From: Nitrospirales bacterium
Lineage (GTDB): Bacteria > Nitrospirota > Nitrospiria > Nitrospirales > UBA8639
Assembly: GCA_021604005.1 (NCBI GenBank)
Contig: BQIV01000001.1
Location: 186,001 to 250,000 of the forward strand
Reading direction: 5' to 3'
Length of the DNA stretch: 64,000 nucleotides
Under the pieces are notes generated by a model, which saw only the letters and a list, made by a program, of their open reading frames with translations, was not told the DNA's origin and did not search any database. Below are positions 25,113-35,312 of this stretch, piece after piece. The first letter of the stretch is position 1. The number at the start of each line of letters is the position of its first letter. The position numbers and the translations under genes were made by a program.

Positions 25113-26591
25113 ATGGAAATCACGTCACCCTTACTCACTGGAAAAGGATCAGGAACATTGAATATTAGAGTGTGGCCCGTCATGTTCATATTGGGATGGG
25201 GGTTATCCGGGTGTGCTATTCCTTTCTATCAGAATGAAATGGATGAGTTACCCGATACCAAGCATTCCACCCTCGAATACGCTCCATCTCCCTTCTCGGG
25301 GCTCCAGAAGAAGAAATCGCAGACGCCTGTGCCAGCAGGGGTACCACAGCAGGCCGAGGGCGAACTTCATGACGCCGGGCCGCTCTCTCTGGAACGAATC
25401 AAACAACTCGCACGACAATATAATCCCACATTGATCCAAGCCTGGGTCATGGTCGAGGGCGAACGGGCCAAAGCGCTTCAGGCTGGTCTCTATCCGAATC
25501 CAGTCGGTGGGTACTCCGGCGATCAAATCAACGTGAAGGATACTATCGGAGAGTTTCAGGGAGGATTTCTTCAGCAAGAAATTGTCACAGCGGGAAAACT
25601 TGAGTTGAGTCGTCAAAAATATTTGGCACGGGCTTCCGCCGCTGAATATCAGGCTCTTGCGCAGGAATATCGTGTGATGAATGACCTCGGCATTCAATTT
25701 TATCGTCTTCTAGGATTTCAAGAGCGAGTGGACATTCAACGGGAGCTCCTCAAAAGTTGGCAGGATCAACTCTTGACGGTGAAGGAAATGTTTAACGTCG
25801 GCCAAGCCAATGAAGCTGATCTTCGGCAAGCCAAGGTGCAACTTCAACGGCAACACTTATCAATGCTCATGGCCGAAAATGAAGTCCAGTTGGAAAGAGA
25901 GCGTTTAATGACTTTGGTGGGAACATCTCTTCCCTCCGAATCGGTCTCGGGAAAATTAGCAGAAGATCTGCCTCCCATCCGGTTTGAGGCCGCACTCCAG
26001 CGATTGCTCCAAGAAAGTCCGGAACTGGGGTTGGCTCGCGCCAATGTGCAATCCGATCAAATCATGGTCCAACGGGAGCAGGTGGAACCAATACCAAATA
26101 TTACGGTCCGGGGCTCGGCCGGGCGGAATTATGTGGAAACCCAGACGGTCTATGGGGTTCAAGCCTTTATCGAAATACCGATCTTTGATTGGAATCAGGG
26201 CACCATCCAACAAGCCCGAGCCGATCTGCGGAGGCAGGAAGCTCAAGTCAAGCTGACGGAGCTTCGGCTTCGCCGAAGTATGGCAGAACAATTTCAGCGG
26301 TATCTCACGGCTTTTCAACATACCAACAGCTATCGAGAGGTCATTCTCCCCGAATCGGAGGAACGGTACCGCATTCAATTACAGAGTTATCAAGCCGACC
26401 GTGAAACCTGGCCTTCGGTCTTGGAAGCTCAACGGGATTTTTTCATGCTCCGTCTGGAATATATCAATCAATTGATTGCCTGGCGAACGGCCAGGGTAGC
26501 CATTGAGGGACTGCTGCTCATTGACGGACTTCAGGCCCCACAAGGTGTAACGCCAGCTGGTCACCTTGATGCGAATCCCAAACCCAGGTAA
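25113..26591 (+). CDS. TolC-family outer-membrane efflux lipoprotein
   Basis: About 492 residues from ATG 25113; earlier in-frame starts would run through the preceding hairpin. A lipoprotein signal (FILGWGLSGC) anchors it to the outer membrane. The body has the two long helical repeats of TolC proteins (LERIKQLARQYNPTLIQA to about 290, then RFEAALQRLLQESPELGLARANV to about 480, with the paired coiled-coil stretches between). The closest functional analogue is CusC-like export of metal ions. No RND pump or membrane-fusion gene is adjacent, so its partner must be elsewhere. Confidence 0.88.
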   Translation: MEITSPLLTGKGSGTLNIRVWPVMFILGWGLSGCAIPFYQNEMDELPDTKHSTLEYAPSPFSGLQKKKSQTPVPAGVPQQAEGELHDAGPLSLERIKQLARQYNPTLIQAWVMVEGERAKALQAGLYPNPVGGYSGDQINVKDTIGEFQGGFLQQEIVTAGKLELSRQKYLARASAAEYQALAQEYRVMNDLGIQFYRLLGFQERVDIQRELLKSWQDQLLTVKEMFNVGQANEADLRQAKVQLQRQHLSMLMAENEVQLERERLMTLVGTSLPSESVSGKLAEDLPPIRFEAALQRLLQESPELGLARANVQSDQIMVQREQVEPIPNITVRGSAGRNYVETQTVYGVQAFIEIPIFDWNQGTIQQARADLRRQEAQVKLTELRLRRSMAEQFQRYLTAFQHTNSYREVILPESEERYRIQLQSYQADRETWPSVLEAQRDFFMLRLEYINQLIAWRTARVAIEGLLLIDGLQAPQGVTPAGHLDANPKPR

Positions 26592-26639
26592 GAGGCAATC
26601 TTTTATCAAGAGACTCTTTCCCTTTATGGAGGAAACAGG

Positions 26640-28076
26640 ATGAAAGACGGTGTGACACGGCGGCAGGTTTTGCTTACCGGGGCGGCAGCGGCAGCGGGAA
26701 CCTTGTCGGCGAAATTTGGACATGGTAATACAGACGATCCCACCCAACTCCGGGATGACTCTGACTTGAAAGACACCAATTCCGACTCAAGCTTTTCTAG
26801 TTATTCCCGCTACCGACTCAGTTTCGGAGGACCTCCTAATTCCGATCAATATCTGGGAAAACTCGTGCCGGGATTGAGAAAATCAGGACTTAAACCCGTG
26901 CCTTTCGAAGCGCCGGATGTAGACAAACTTTCTTGGAAGATGGTCAGTGGAGTTAAGGAATTTGAGCTGCGGTGCACTGCGGTGAATCGTGAATTTCTTC
27001 CTGGGAAATATATGAACGTTTGGGGGTTCAACGACAGTATGCCAGGCCCGACCATAGAGGCCTTCCAAGGGGATCGAGTTCGCATCATTGTGCATAATGA
27101 ACTGCCAGAACCGACGTCCGTGCATTGGCATGGGTTGGAACTTCCGGTGGAATTTGATGGAGTCCCAGGCCTAACGCAACATCTCATACCACCCGGAGGA
27201 ACCTACGTGTATGAATATGAACTTCACCAGACTGGGACGTTTTTTTATCATAGCCATGTGGCGATGCAAGAAGCATTTGGGATGGTCGGGTTTTTTATTA
27301 TCCATCCTCAGATCGCGTATGATCCGCCCGTGGACCGTGATTTCGGACTCATTTTTCAGAACTTTTTCATCCCACCCAATTCCGCCACGGCGGATTCCAT
27401 GGGCATGGACTGGAACTGGCATACCATTAATGGGCGCAGCGGCCCCTATACGACTCCATTGGTTTGCAAGCATGGCGAGCGTATCCGTATTCGATTGATC
27501 GATTTCAGCCCGATGCAACATCACCCGATTCATATTCATGGCCATACCTTTTGGTTGACGGGCACGGAAGGGGGACGCATTCCGCCCAGTGCCTGGATCC
27601 CCAGGAACACGACATTGGTGGGAGTCGCCATGGCACAGGATTTTGAATTGGTGGCCTTCAATCCTGGCGATTGGATCTTTCATTGCCATATGGTTCACCA
27701 CATGATGAATCACATGGTCCCGCAAATAGGACCTCGAATCCGGGAAGAACATGGGGTCTCGCACTACCTGGACTCTTTACCGAATCGTCCTTCTGCCTCA
27801 CCATCTCTTGAAAATCCGGCTTTTGCCATACCCGGCTATCCTCAGAAAATGCAGAGTATGCAGATGAGCCAGGAGGCGTTACAAAAAATCACCGAAAGGC
27901 AGGAAACCCGGGGCATGCGGAAAAAGTGGCACGAAGGTGTGAAGGGACTGATGACCGTACTTCGCGTTCTACCGGAAGAATTCTACGATCTTGTCATGCA
28001 TAGGCAGGACGATATTCCGTCCGGAGCGATTTTCGAAGCCATCGCCAAGGGAGACTATCGTACCCATGTTCCTTAA
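26640..28076 (+). CDS. Tat-exported multicopper oxidase
   Basis: 478 residues. The N terminus has a twin-arginine signal (TRRQVLLTGAAAAAG). Copper ligands are in order: HWHG (about 161), HSHV (about 203), HHPIHIHGH (about 294) and HCHMVHHMMNH (about 347), giving type 1 and trinuclear sites. Such enzymes oxidise Cu(I) to Cu(II) in the periplasm for tolerance. The C-terminal 120 residues are Met-rich (MQSMQMSQEAL) and extend beyond the last site, perhaps a copper-binding tail. It lies 48 bases after tolC behind TGGAGGAAACAGG, so it is co-transcribed. Confidence 0.9.
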   Translation: MKDGVTRRQVLLTGAAAAAGTLSAKFGHGNTDDPTQLRDDSDLKDTNSDSSFSSYSRYRLSFGGPPNSDQYLGKLVPGLRKSGLKPVPFEAPDVDKLSWKMVSGVKEFELRCTAVNREFLPGKYMNVWGFNDSMPGPTIEAFQGDRVRIIVHNELPEPTSVHWHGLELPVEFDGVPGLTQHLIPPGGTYVYEYELHQTGTFFYHSHVAMQEAFGMVGFFIIHPQIAYDPPVDRDFGLIFQNFFIPPNSATADSMGMDWNWHTINGRSGPYTTPLVCKHGERIRIRLIDFSPMQHHPIHIHGHTFWLTGTEGGRIPPSAWIPRNTTLVGVAMAQDFELVAFNPGDWIFHCHMVHHMMNHMVPQIGPRIREEHGVSHYLDSLPNRPSASPSLENPAFAIPGYPQKMQSMQMSQEALQKITERQETRGMRKKWHEGVKGLMTVLRVLPEEFYDLVMHRQDDIPSGAIFEAIAKGDYRTHVP

Positions 28077-28225
28077 ACTTCTTCGATATTCATTTCTTTC
28101 ATCACTAGAAAACTAACACTACTGATGCATTCACGCAGATATGACGCCCTTCAACCTCGGATTGGCTTCCCCATGTCTCAGGTCTCTCTCTATACTTACG
28201 ATCAATGAGTCATTTTTTCTCCCCT

Positions 28226-28255
28226 TTGAACTGAAAGATCACCTCTTGTGATAAT
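28226..28255 (+). promoter_or_regulatory. Candidate copA promoter with dyad operator in the spacer
   Basis: TTGAAC (28226-28231) and GATAAT (28250-28255) are 18 bp apart. A perfect 5-5-5 inverted repeat, ATCAC-CTCTT-GTGAT (28238-28252), lies in the spacer and the edge of the -10. A dyad between the two promoter elements is the arrangement used by MerR-type metal regulators such as CueR. No regulator gene is adjacent, so this is a candidate only. Confidence 0.4.
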
Positions 28256-28318
28256 GAAAACGTAAGCCGGGTGACCATCCCGTTTCTTTACTTTTAAGCG
28301 ATCGCAAGGACTATCCTA

Positions 28319-30811
28319 ATGGAACAAGGACCTCAGACCCCAACAGAGAAGGCCCGGCGTCGGGAATTGAGCATGACCAAAGTTGAGCAGGTGAAGGACC
28401 CTGTCTGCGGCATGATGGTGGACCCGCTCACCGCTGCAGGAAAGTTTGAGCATGCGGGCGCCGTGTATTACTTCTGCAATCCACACTGCCTGGATCGATT
28501 TACCCATGACCCGGATGGCTATCTCACCGGAAAACATCAACAGTCCATGGAAGCGGAACCTCACAAGCCCGGCGGGAAATACATCTGCCCGATGTGTCCG
28601 GGAGTGGAATCGGAAAAACCAGCGGCTTGTCCGAAATGCGGGATGGCCCTCGAACCGGAAATCGCTGTTGCACCAGCCACAAAAACGAAATATGTCTGTC
28701 CCATGCATCCCGAAGTAGTGCAGGACCAGCCAGGCTCCTGTCCCAAATGCGGCATGGCCCTCGAACTTCGAACCGTTTCATTAGAAGAGGAAGAAAATCC
28801 TGAGCTGGTCGACATGACGCGCCGGTTCTGGATTGGGCTCGTGTTGGCATTACCGGTATTTTTCTTGGCCATGTCTGAAATGATTCCAGGACTCAAATTA
28901 GAGAATTTCATAGATGGAAAATTGCTTGGCTGGGTTCAACTAGCATTTTCTACTCCCGTTGTAGTGTGGGCTGGGTGGCCTTTCTTCCAACGAGGTTGGG
29001 CTTCCATCGTCAATCGAAGCCTTAACATGTTTACTCTTATCGCCATAGGAACGGGCACGGCCTATGTGTACAGCGTGGTGGCCACCCTTTTACCAGAGCT
29101 TTTTCCTGAATCTTTTCGTGGTCCAAGTGGCGAGGTCGCGGTGTATTTCGAAGCGGCCGCCATCATTATTGTATTGGTCTTGTTAGGCCAAGTCATGGAG
29201 CTGAAAGCCCGTAGCCAGACGAGTAGTGCTATCAAGGCCCTTCTAGGCCTCGCACCAAAAACGGCGCGTATCGTCCTCGAAGATGGGAGAGAAGAAGATA
29301 TTCCGATTGATCAAGTCCAACTTGGAGATAAATTGAGAATCCGACCAGGCGAAAAAGTTCCAGTCGATGGAGTGGTGTTGGAAGGGCAAAGCTCGGTTGA
29401 TGAATCAATGATTACGGGAGAACCCATCCCTGTAGAAAAAATACAAGGAAATACAGTGACTGGCGGAACCGTTAATGGAACCGGCTCATTAGTCATGAAG
29501 GCCGAACGTGTTGGCAGTGAAACCATGCTCGCCCAAATTGTCCGAATGGTCAGCGAAGCGCAAAGAAGCCGAGCCCCAATCCAGCGGTTGGCAGATGTGG
29601 TCTCCAGTTACTTTGTTCCTGCCGTCGTAGTCATCGCCATCCTGACCTTCGTTATATGGTCCATGTTTGGGCCAGAGCCTCGGCTGACCTATGCTCTGGT
29701 CAACGCGGTCGCCGTCTTAATCATCGCGTGCCCTTGTGCATTGGGCTTGGCCACGCCCATGGCCATTATGGTGGGCACTGGACGTGGTGCAACAGCAGGG
29801 GTCTTGATCAAGAACGCAGAAGCATTGGAAGTAATGGAAAAAGTGACCACCTTAGTTGTCGATAAAACGGGAACACTGACAGAAGGGAAACCGCGATTAA
29901 CATCTCTCATTCCTCTCAATGGATGGGATGAGAAACAATTTCTTCAACTAGGAGCCAGTTTAGAGCGATCGAGCGAACATCCCCTGGCCGCTGCCATCCT
30001 AGCCGGTGCACAAGAAAAGGACCTTGAATTATCCGAGGTCAAAAACTTCCGCTCCGTTACAGGAAAAGGTGTGATGGGAAGAGTGAGTAATACGGATATG
30101 GCTCTTGGGACCAGGTCATTCCTTGAAGGTGAAATTGAGATAAACCCAGACAAACTCCAAATAATTCAAGCCCAAGTCGATAGACTCCGTGAGGAAGGCC
30201 AAACGGTGATGTTTGTCGCTGCTAATGGTGAGCTTGCAGGTCTAATTGGCGTTTCAGACCCCATAAAATCTTCCACACCAGAGGCTGTTCATATGCTCCA
30301 CGACAACCAGGTTCGTGTGGTGATGCTGACCGGCGATAATAGGAGAACGGCAGAAGTTGTGGCACGCAAACTTGGGATCGATGAGGTCATTGCAGAGGTC
30401 CTTCCCGAAGACAAAGGGCAAGAAATCAAAAAATTTCAAAACCAAGGGCAGGTGGTAGCCATGGCCGGCGATGGAATAAATGATGCCCCGGCCTTGGCTC
30501 AGGCCAATGTCGGAATAGCCATGGGTACAGGAACCGATGTTGCCATGGAAAGTGCAGGGATCACCTTAATCAAAGGGGACATGAGAGGAATCGCCCGCGC
30601 CAGACGACTCAGCCAGGTCACCATGCGGAATATTCGCCAAAACATGTTCTTCGCCTTCATCTATAATGGCCTTGGAGTCCCAGTGGCAGCCGGAATCCTA
30701 TACCCGATCTTTGGAATCCTCCTTAGTCCTATAATCGCAGCGTCTGCGATGACGTTTAGCTCCGTCTCGGTGATTGCCAATTCTCTGCGGCTACGAAACC
30801 AGACATTATGA
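28319..30811 (+). CDS. copA: Cu(I)-exporting P1B-type ATPase with YHS and metal-binding N-terminal modules
   Basis: 830 residues. The N terminus has a YHS domain ([10 protein letters not shown], then [12 protein letters not shown]) and two heavy-metal-binding modules ([21 protein letters not shown] and [21 protein letters not shown], each with paired cysteines). Then come eight membrane segments. The ion-binding CPC motif is [13 protein letters not shown] (about 470), the phosphorylation site DKTGTLTEG (about 515) and the hinge [11 protein letters not shown] (about 717). It pumps Cu(I) (or Ag+) out of the cytoplasm with ATP. The start 28319 follows AAGGAC; ATG 28373 is an alternative. A dyad-containing promoter candidate lies upstream. 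Confidence 0.95.
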   Translation: MEQGPQTPTEKARRRELSMTKVEQVKDPVCGMMVDPLTAAGKFEHAGAVYYFCNPHCLDRFTHDPDGYLTGKHQQSMEAEPHKPGGKYICPMCPGVESEKPAACPKCGMALEPEIAVAPATKTKYVCPMHPEVVQDQPGSCPKCGMALELRTVSLEEEENPELVDMTRRFWIGLVLALPVFFLAMSEMIPGLKLENFIDGKLLGWVQLAFSTPVVVWAGWPFFQRGWASIVNRSLNMFTLIAIGTGTAYVYSVVATLLPELFPESFRGPSGEVAVYFEAAAIIIVLVLLGQVMELKARSQTSSAIKALLGLAPKTARIVLEDGREEDIPIDQVQLGDKLRIRPGEKVPVDGVVLEGQSSVDESMITGEPIPVEKIQGNTVTGGTVNGTGSLVMKAERVGSETMLAQIVRMVSEAQRSRAPIQRLADVVSSYFVPAVVVIAILTFVIWSMFGPEPRLTYALVNAVAVLIIACPCALGLATPMAIMVGTGRGATAGVLIKNAEALEVMEKVTTLVVDKTGTLTEGKPRLTSLIPLNGWDEKQFLQLGASLERSSEHPLAAAILAGAQEKDLELSEVKNFRSVTGKGVMGRVSNTDMALGTRSFLEGEIEINPDKLQIIQAQVDRLREEGQTVMFVAANGELAGLIGVSDPIKSSTPEAVHMLHDNQVRVVMLTGDNRRTAEVVARKLGIDEVIAEVLPEDKGQEIKKFQNQGQVVAMAGDGINDAPALAQANVGIAMGTGTDVAMESAGITLIKGDMRGIARARRLSQVTMRNIRQNMFFAFIYNGLGVPVAAGILYPIFGILLSPIIAASAMTFSSVSVIANSLRLRNQTL

Positions 30812-31175
30812 TTGGCTATTTTGTTCACCCAGTCGACTAAACACTGAAATTTGTGGACGTTGTATCAGGAAAATGGCCTGCCACGGAATATGGTGCAGAC
30901 AGCAGGACGAAGATAGAGGAATCCCGCCGACTGCCTTTTTTGTGCCAGCGAGGTCAGAGCCACCTCCAGGGATTTTCAGGGGCACCTCGGGTTCGCGTTT
31001 TGGGACGACGTTTTGATTTCTTCGTCCGAAAGTAAAGGGCGACCTTAATGCCCGAAAGAATGATTTAGGCAGTTCGAAAGACCTGAAAGGCCTGGGTGGC
31101 TCGCACGCGTTGTTTGATGAGTCGGTGAGTGAATAGAGGCTAATCTTAATAGACGTTTTTTTAAGATACCAAAAT

Positions 31176-31397
31176 TCAGTGACCACTAGGTGGGTTTTGT
31201 GCCGCGGCGTCTCGAATTTGGGAATATAGTGTCGAACTCAAAGAAGGATCGTTGTCTAGGCCAATGAAATGCCTTACTTGAGCAGCATTTCCACGAGATT
31301 CCGATCGTTCAATTGGTACATCTGAGGTAAAGTAGCCGTCGTTTTGTGGTAGAGCCCACAGATTCGTGAAGGGTCTCATTATCATTCCGTCTCTCAC
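31176..31397 (-). CDS. Small unknown protein coupled to flgK
   Basis: 73 residues. Its ATG overlaps the stop of flgK by 4 bases (ATGA), which favours a real, translationally coupled gene. It does not look like FlgL, FliW or CsrA, the usual neighbours of flgK. No domain, signal peptide or membrane helix is visible. Between this frame and copA (30,812-31,175) I see no gene that I can support. Confidence 0.35.
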   Translation of the reverse strand: MRDGMIMRPFTNLWALPQNDGYFTSDVPIERSESRGNAAQVRHFIGLDNDPSLSSTLYSQIRDAAAQNPPSGH

Positions 31398-33055
31398 CGA
31401 CGACCTAACGACAAAACAGTTTGTAATAATTCGTCGGCTAGGGTAAGCAAACGTGCTGAAGCTTCAAACCCACGCTGAAATGTCAGAAGATTCGTCAGCT
31501 CTTCATCCAATGAGACACCCGACACACTTTCCCGAAACGTCTCGACCTGCTCCGTTTCCGCTTCTTTGGCATCCAGAGAAAGACTGACTTCCCGTGTGGT
31601 ACTTCCCACATTACCAGCCGTAATTGTGTGATAATCATTGAGCGTGACATTCCCTAACGTACTTTGGCGGGTGGTATGAATATCCACTAGAGCAAGGGCG
31701 TTGACGTTATTGCCGGGAATGCCCGTTGATGTGGAAGACGTTGAAATATCATCCGTATCGGTAAGGGCGACCGAAAGATCGGCGGCAGCCCCTTTATGGG
31801 CACTCACGTTGAAGACATCCCCGGCGGCAGGAGGGCCGGTACTGTTGCTAATCACCGCCGTGAGACCATCAAACACAATGTTGTTTCCTGAGGTATAAGT
31901 CTGGGCACTCAAAACAGTGGTTCCATTCGTCGCATCCAGTACGTCAAATGTGGTGGAGTTGGTGAATGATATCTGATAGGTACTGAAGGTCAGAGAACTG
32001 GCGGTCGATACGGAAACAGATGTGCCTGCCGCCCCACCAGTATTGCTGTCGCTGGCTATCGGAGCATCGGGACTGAGTGCTGTAAAAAACACATTGCCCG
32101 TGTCTCCATCTAAGTCATAACCTGCTTGGTGTTGTTGATTGAACTCATTGACCAAGACGCCCACGGTTCGATCCAAACGATCTTGGAATCCGACAACATC
32201 CGTATCGCGAAGAGTCAGGAGGCCATTTACCCTTCCATCATTGATTCTGGATGTGATGACCAATTGCGTCCCGTCGCTTCGGACAAAGGCTATGTCGTTC
32301 AATGGTGGATTATCGGCATCCGGGGTTTGCAGGAGCGTATTGGCTTGATTCCCACTGACCAATAATTGTCCGCCAACCATAATGGCCAAACCATCCCTCA
32401 TGTCCACTTCCGAGACATCGATCAGTTCAGCCATTTCATTCACACGAAGTTGACGTTGATCACGAAGATCGTGTGCGGCTCCACCACTCGCTTCCGCACG
32501 AAAAATGGAGTCATTCAATGTGGCAATCTCGGCAGCCAAACTGTTGATCGTCGTGAGATGCCGACCAATTTCGCCATCGGCATCCCGACGGATTTGATCC
32601 AAGGATGCGGCAGCTCGATTCACATCATCAACCAATGAATTGGCTTTTCCAAGAAGAACCGTTCGCTGCACCGTCCCCTCAGGATTGGTTGCCAGATCAC
32701 GCACCGCATTAAAAAATTCCGTGAGTCCATAAGCAATGCCGCTGTTTTCGCCCTCGGTAAAGATCCCATCGGCTTGTACCAAGAAATTGTGCCGGGCATC
32801 AAGTCGTCCTACGTCCTCTTTGAGTTTCGTGATTTGTTTTTCCAAGAAGACATCGACATTCCGTCGAATTTCATTGACACGCACACCGGAGGCTTCCTGC
32901 CCATTCGCCGGTGATGCGGTTTCCAACACGACTTCTTGTCTGGAATACCCCTTGGTCTCAATGTTACTGATGTTGTGTGCGGTTGTGGCGAGGCCCTGCT
33001 GGTTGGCTCGGATGCCCGAACGCGCAATATTGAAGATATCACTAATCCCTGCCAT
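31394..33055 (-). CDS. flgK: Flagellar hook-associated protein 1
   Basis: 553 residues. The N-terminal flagellar rod/hook motif is clear (LATTAHNISNIETKGYSRQE, about 22-41). The middle is Ser/Thr-rich and variable, and the C terminus has the closing helix of the family (ELTNLLTFQRGFEASARLL). It forms the junction between hook and filament outside the cell. The start is behind GTAGGGGTCAA. It is complete, but no flagellar neighbour is seen in the window, which is unusual; a sigma-28-type promoter lies 134 bases upstream. Confidence 0.92.
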   Translation of the reverse strand: MAGISDIFNIARSGIRANQQGLATTAHNISNIETKGYSRQEVVLETASPANGQEASGVRVNEIRRNVDVFLEKQITKLKEDVGRLDARHNFLVQADGIFTEGENSGIAYGLTEFFNAVRDLATNPEGTVQRTVLLGKANSLVDDVNRAAASLDQIRRDADGEIGRHLTTINSLAAEIATLNDSIFRAEASGGAAHDLRDQRQLRVNEMAELIDVSEVDMRDGLAIMVGGQLLVSGNQANTLLQTPDADNPPLNDIAFVRSDGTQLVITSRINDGRVNGLLTLRDTDVVGFQDRLDRTVGVLVNEFNQQHQAGYDLDGDTGNVFFTALSPDAPIASDSNTGGAAGTSVSVSTASSLTFSTYQISFTNSTTFDVLDATNGTTVLSAQTYTSGNNIVFDGLTAVISNSTGPPAAGDVFNVSAHKGAAADLSVALTDTDDISTSSTSTGIPGNNVNALALVDIHTTRQSTLGNVTLNDYHTITAGNVGSTTREVSLSLDAKEAETEQVETFRESVSGVSLDEELTNLLTFQRGFEASARLLTLADELLQTVLSLGRR

Positions 33056-33188
33056 TTGACCCCTACGGGTAGAGCTGGACCGAGCTGAGACGAAAGTTAC
33101 CGATCCTTATTAGACCGAACCGGCCAAAGTTGCGGGTTGGGGATCGTCTCGCGGGTCATAGCATCATGTCTCTTTATCTGATGTGTAT

Positions 33189-33216
33189 TTATCGGAGGCA
33201 ACATCATAAAACTTTA
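33189..33216 (-). promoter_or_regulatory. Sigma-28 (FliA)-type promoter for flgK
   Basis: Reading on the minus strand: TAAAGTTT (33216-33209), 12 bases, then TCCGATAA (33196-33189). The FliA consensus is TAAAGTTT-N11-GCCGATAA, so this matches 15 of 16 positions with a spacer one base longer. It predicts a transcript with about 125 nt of leader before the flgK ATG, consistent with a late flagellar gene. Confidence 0.6.
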
Positions 33217-33631
33217 CTAAACCGCTTAAGATTTCACAGAAGGGGAAAGATTAATAGGTAAGATTCATGATTCTCTCGCTACGCTGCAAGTACATTGGGT
33301 CCTACACGTATTGGTGTAAAAATGTACGGTAAGCCACCAGTCTCTCAAACCTGAAATTTATCAAAGAGTTTTGCAACGGAATTTAGCAACTGAGAACCCG
33401 TTGTTTTCATTAATTTTTGACTATGGTTACCAAAACGAACCTTTTCGCATCATCCGCACGTTGATAATCGTTCTCATTTCCCCAAGGTGGTGTTATCTAT
33501 TATTCCTCAAATAGCACATCAATAATGGGGCACACCGGAACCTGATAATCATCTAGCAGGCTCCTCGCCTGGGCAGTACAGTTGGGAGACTGGTCAAGAG
33601 TCTTTCAACCTTCCCAACCCAAGGAGGAGCC

Positions 33632-34651
33632 ATGAACCCATTGTACGGCGGCATTGATTTACATGCCAACAACAGTGTGCTTGTCCTCATCGATGAACAG
33701 GATCAGAGCGTGTTCGACAAGCGACTTCCGAATGACCTCACCAAGATTCTGCGTCAACTCCGTCCCTATCAACGAAGACTCCAAGGCCTCGTGGTGGAGT
33801 CGACCTATAATTGGTATTAGCTGGTGGATGGGCTCATGGAAGCCGGCTACACCGTCCGGTTAGCCAACACGGCAGCCATCAAGCAATACGAAGGGCTGAA
33901 ACATACCAATGATCAGCGGGATGCGCGATGGTTAGCGCAGCTTTTGCGGCTCGGCATTCTGCCCACCGGCTATATCTATCCGAAAGAAGAGCGTGCGGTC
34001 CGCGATCTTTTGCGGAAACGTAGTCACCTGGTACGGCAGAAGACAGCCAATCTCCTGAGTGTGCATAATCTCGTGACGCGGAATACAGGGACCGCTCTGA
34101 GCGGCCATCGTCTGAAGACGCTGACGGCAGAGCAAGTGACTGACTTGCTCCCGAGCACCGAGCTGGCGTTGGCGGTCACGAGTACGCTGACCGTGATCCG
34201 TTGTGTGGTCGAGCAGATTGCCGCACTCGACCAGACTCTCAAGGCCCGGGTGTCGCTCCGGCCTCGCTTTTGCCACTTACTCACGGTCGCAGGCATTGGC
34301 CAGACGTTGGCCTTGACGATCATGTTGGAAGCGGGCGAAATGCACCGCTTTCCGACAGTGGGTCAGTGGGCGTCCTATTGTCGGTGTGTGAACAGCACCA
34401 AACTGAGCAATGGGAAACGCAAAGGCCAAGGGAATACAAAGAACGGGAACAAGTATTTAGCCTGGGTGTTTATTGAAGCGGCCAATCATGCCGTGCGGTA
34501 CTATCCGCCTATTCAGCGGTTCTATCAGCGCAAAGCCAGCCAGACGAAGCGAGTCGTGGCAATCAAAGCTGTGGCGCATAAGTTAGCCCGCGCGTGCTAT
34601 TACGTGCTGCGGGATCAGGTGCCCTTCGAGATCGACAGGGCATTTGCCTAA
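33632..34651 (+). pseudogene. IS1111/IS110 transposase interrupted by one TAG
   Basis: The start ATG 33632 follows AAGGAGGAGCC. The DEDD-type N-terminal domain is present (GIDLHAN, VVESTYNWY, HTNDQRDARWLAQ) and the Transposase_20 domain with its Ser (LTVAGIGQTLALTIM, SYCRCVNSTKLSNGKRKG). The frame breaks at one in-frame TAG (33818-33820), where NWY-x-LVDGL in relatives has Trp (TGG), then continues intact to 34651. A single G-to-A change explains the break. It is probably inactive unless suppressed. Confidence 0.88.
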
Positions 34652-35076
34652 GCGGGCTGGTGATACTGGGGTGGGCCGAATGAGCTTGACTAGGGGTTGG
34701 GGCCACAACCACGAGACCTGATTGGCCATCCGCCCCACCCGCTTCTGCTCCCTTGTGCCACGGGGAGACCTGAGCTGCCTCGGGTGTGAGCCATCAAGAG
34801 GTTGGAGCCACATGGCACCCATGGGATCTGAGATCCTTACGCTTGGACACTCTCGGGCACCAAGGGTTTTCTGGGGCCAATGATTGGCCAGGGGCTGGCG
34901 AGCCCTCGTCTGCTGGCCTTGATCCTGATGGGTGACTGGTGCGACTCAGGAAACAGAGTGGACGCCACAACCAACGAAAACTCGGATGCAGTGAGGTCTT
35001 GTCCCTCGGAGCAGTGATGGAGTACAGACGGGGAACAGCGAAGACAGAAGAAGAGGAGACGTGTGCCCGCTTGACC
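34652..35076 (+). ncRNA. Candidate bridge-RNA region in the IS1111 right end
   Basis: 425 non-coding bases between the transposase stop and the right inverted repeat. In IS110-family elements a structured bridge RNA that pairs with target and donor DNA is encoded in a non-coding end, and for the IS1111 group this is the right end. The region is rich in short inverted repeats (for example GGGGTTGGGGCC/GGCCATCC-type blocks and GGCCAATGATTGGCC at about 34875). Assignment is from family knowledge and position; no structure was computed. Confidence 0.35.
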
Positions 35077-35091
35077 GGAGCCTGCTAGATG

Positions 35092-35312
35092 GGTGCCCCC
35101 CTTTGCATCCGGTACGTATCCGTACTTCTGCCGTCTCCATCCGATTATGCGGGGAACCATCATCGTAAACAGGAGCAAAAGCGAACTACGCTCTAACCCA
35201 AAAGGTAGCCCCACCTCTTAGATACTGTAATTGCGTACACCAACTGACGAGGAACTACCGTTCTCCATGGTACAAATGGGTTCTCAGGAACCCTAACCTT
35301 GGAGGAATGTTC
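35092..35312 (+). other. Non-coding left flank of the second IS110 element
   Basis: 220 bases between the right repeat of the IS1111 element and the next transposase ATG. It contains a small hairpin, GTACG-TATC-CGTAC (about 35112). In classic IS110 elements the left end upstream of the transposase encodes the bridge RNA, so this segment is where to look. The element's ends were not found by eye. Confidence 0.3.

Larger units (their letters stand above)
33550..35091 (+). mobile_element. IS1111-type element of the IS110 family
   Basis: A perfect 15-bp inverted repeat, CATCTAGCAGGCTCC at 33550-33564 and its complement at 35077-35091, brackets the transposase frame. Short 5' (68 bases to the ATG) and long 3' (440 bases) non-coding ends fit the IS1111 subgroup, which has sub-terminal inverted repeats. 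Exact outer ends may extend a few bases further. IS110-family elements make no target duplication, and none is evident. Confidence 0.8.

Noticed and set aside
30806-31186. Minus-strand frame of 126 codons between copA and flgK
   Set aside because: No domain or ribosome-binding site; low-complexity Pro/Arg/Ser content suggests a non-coding region.
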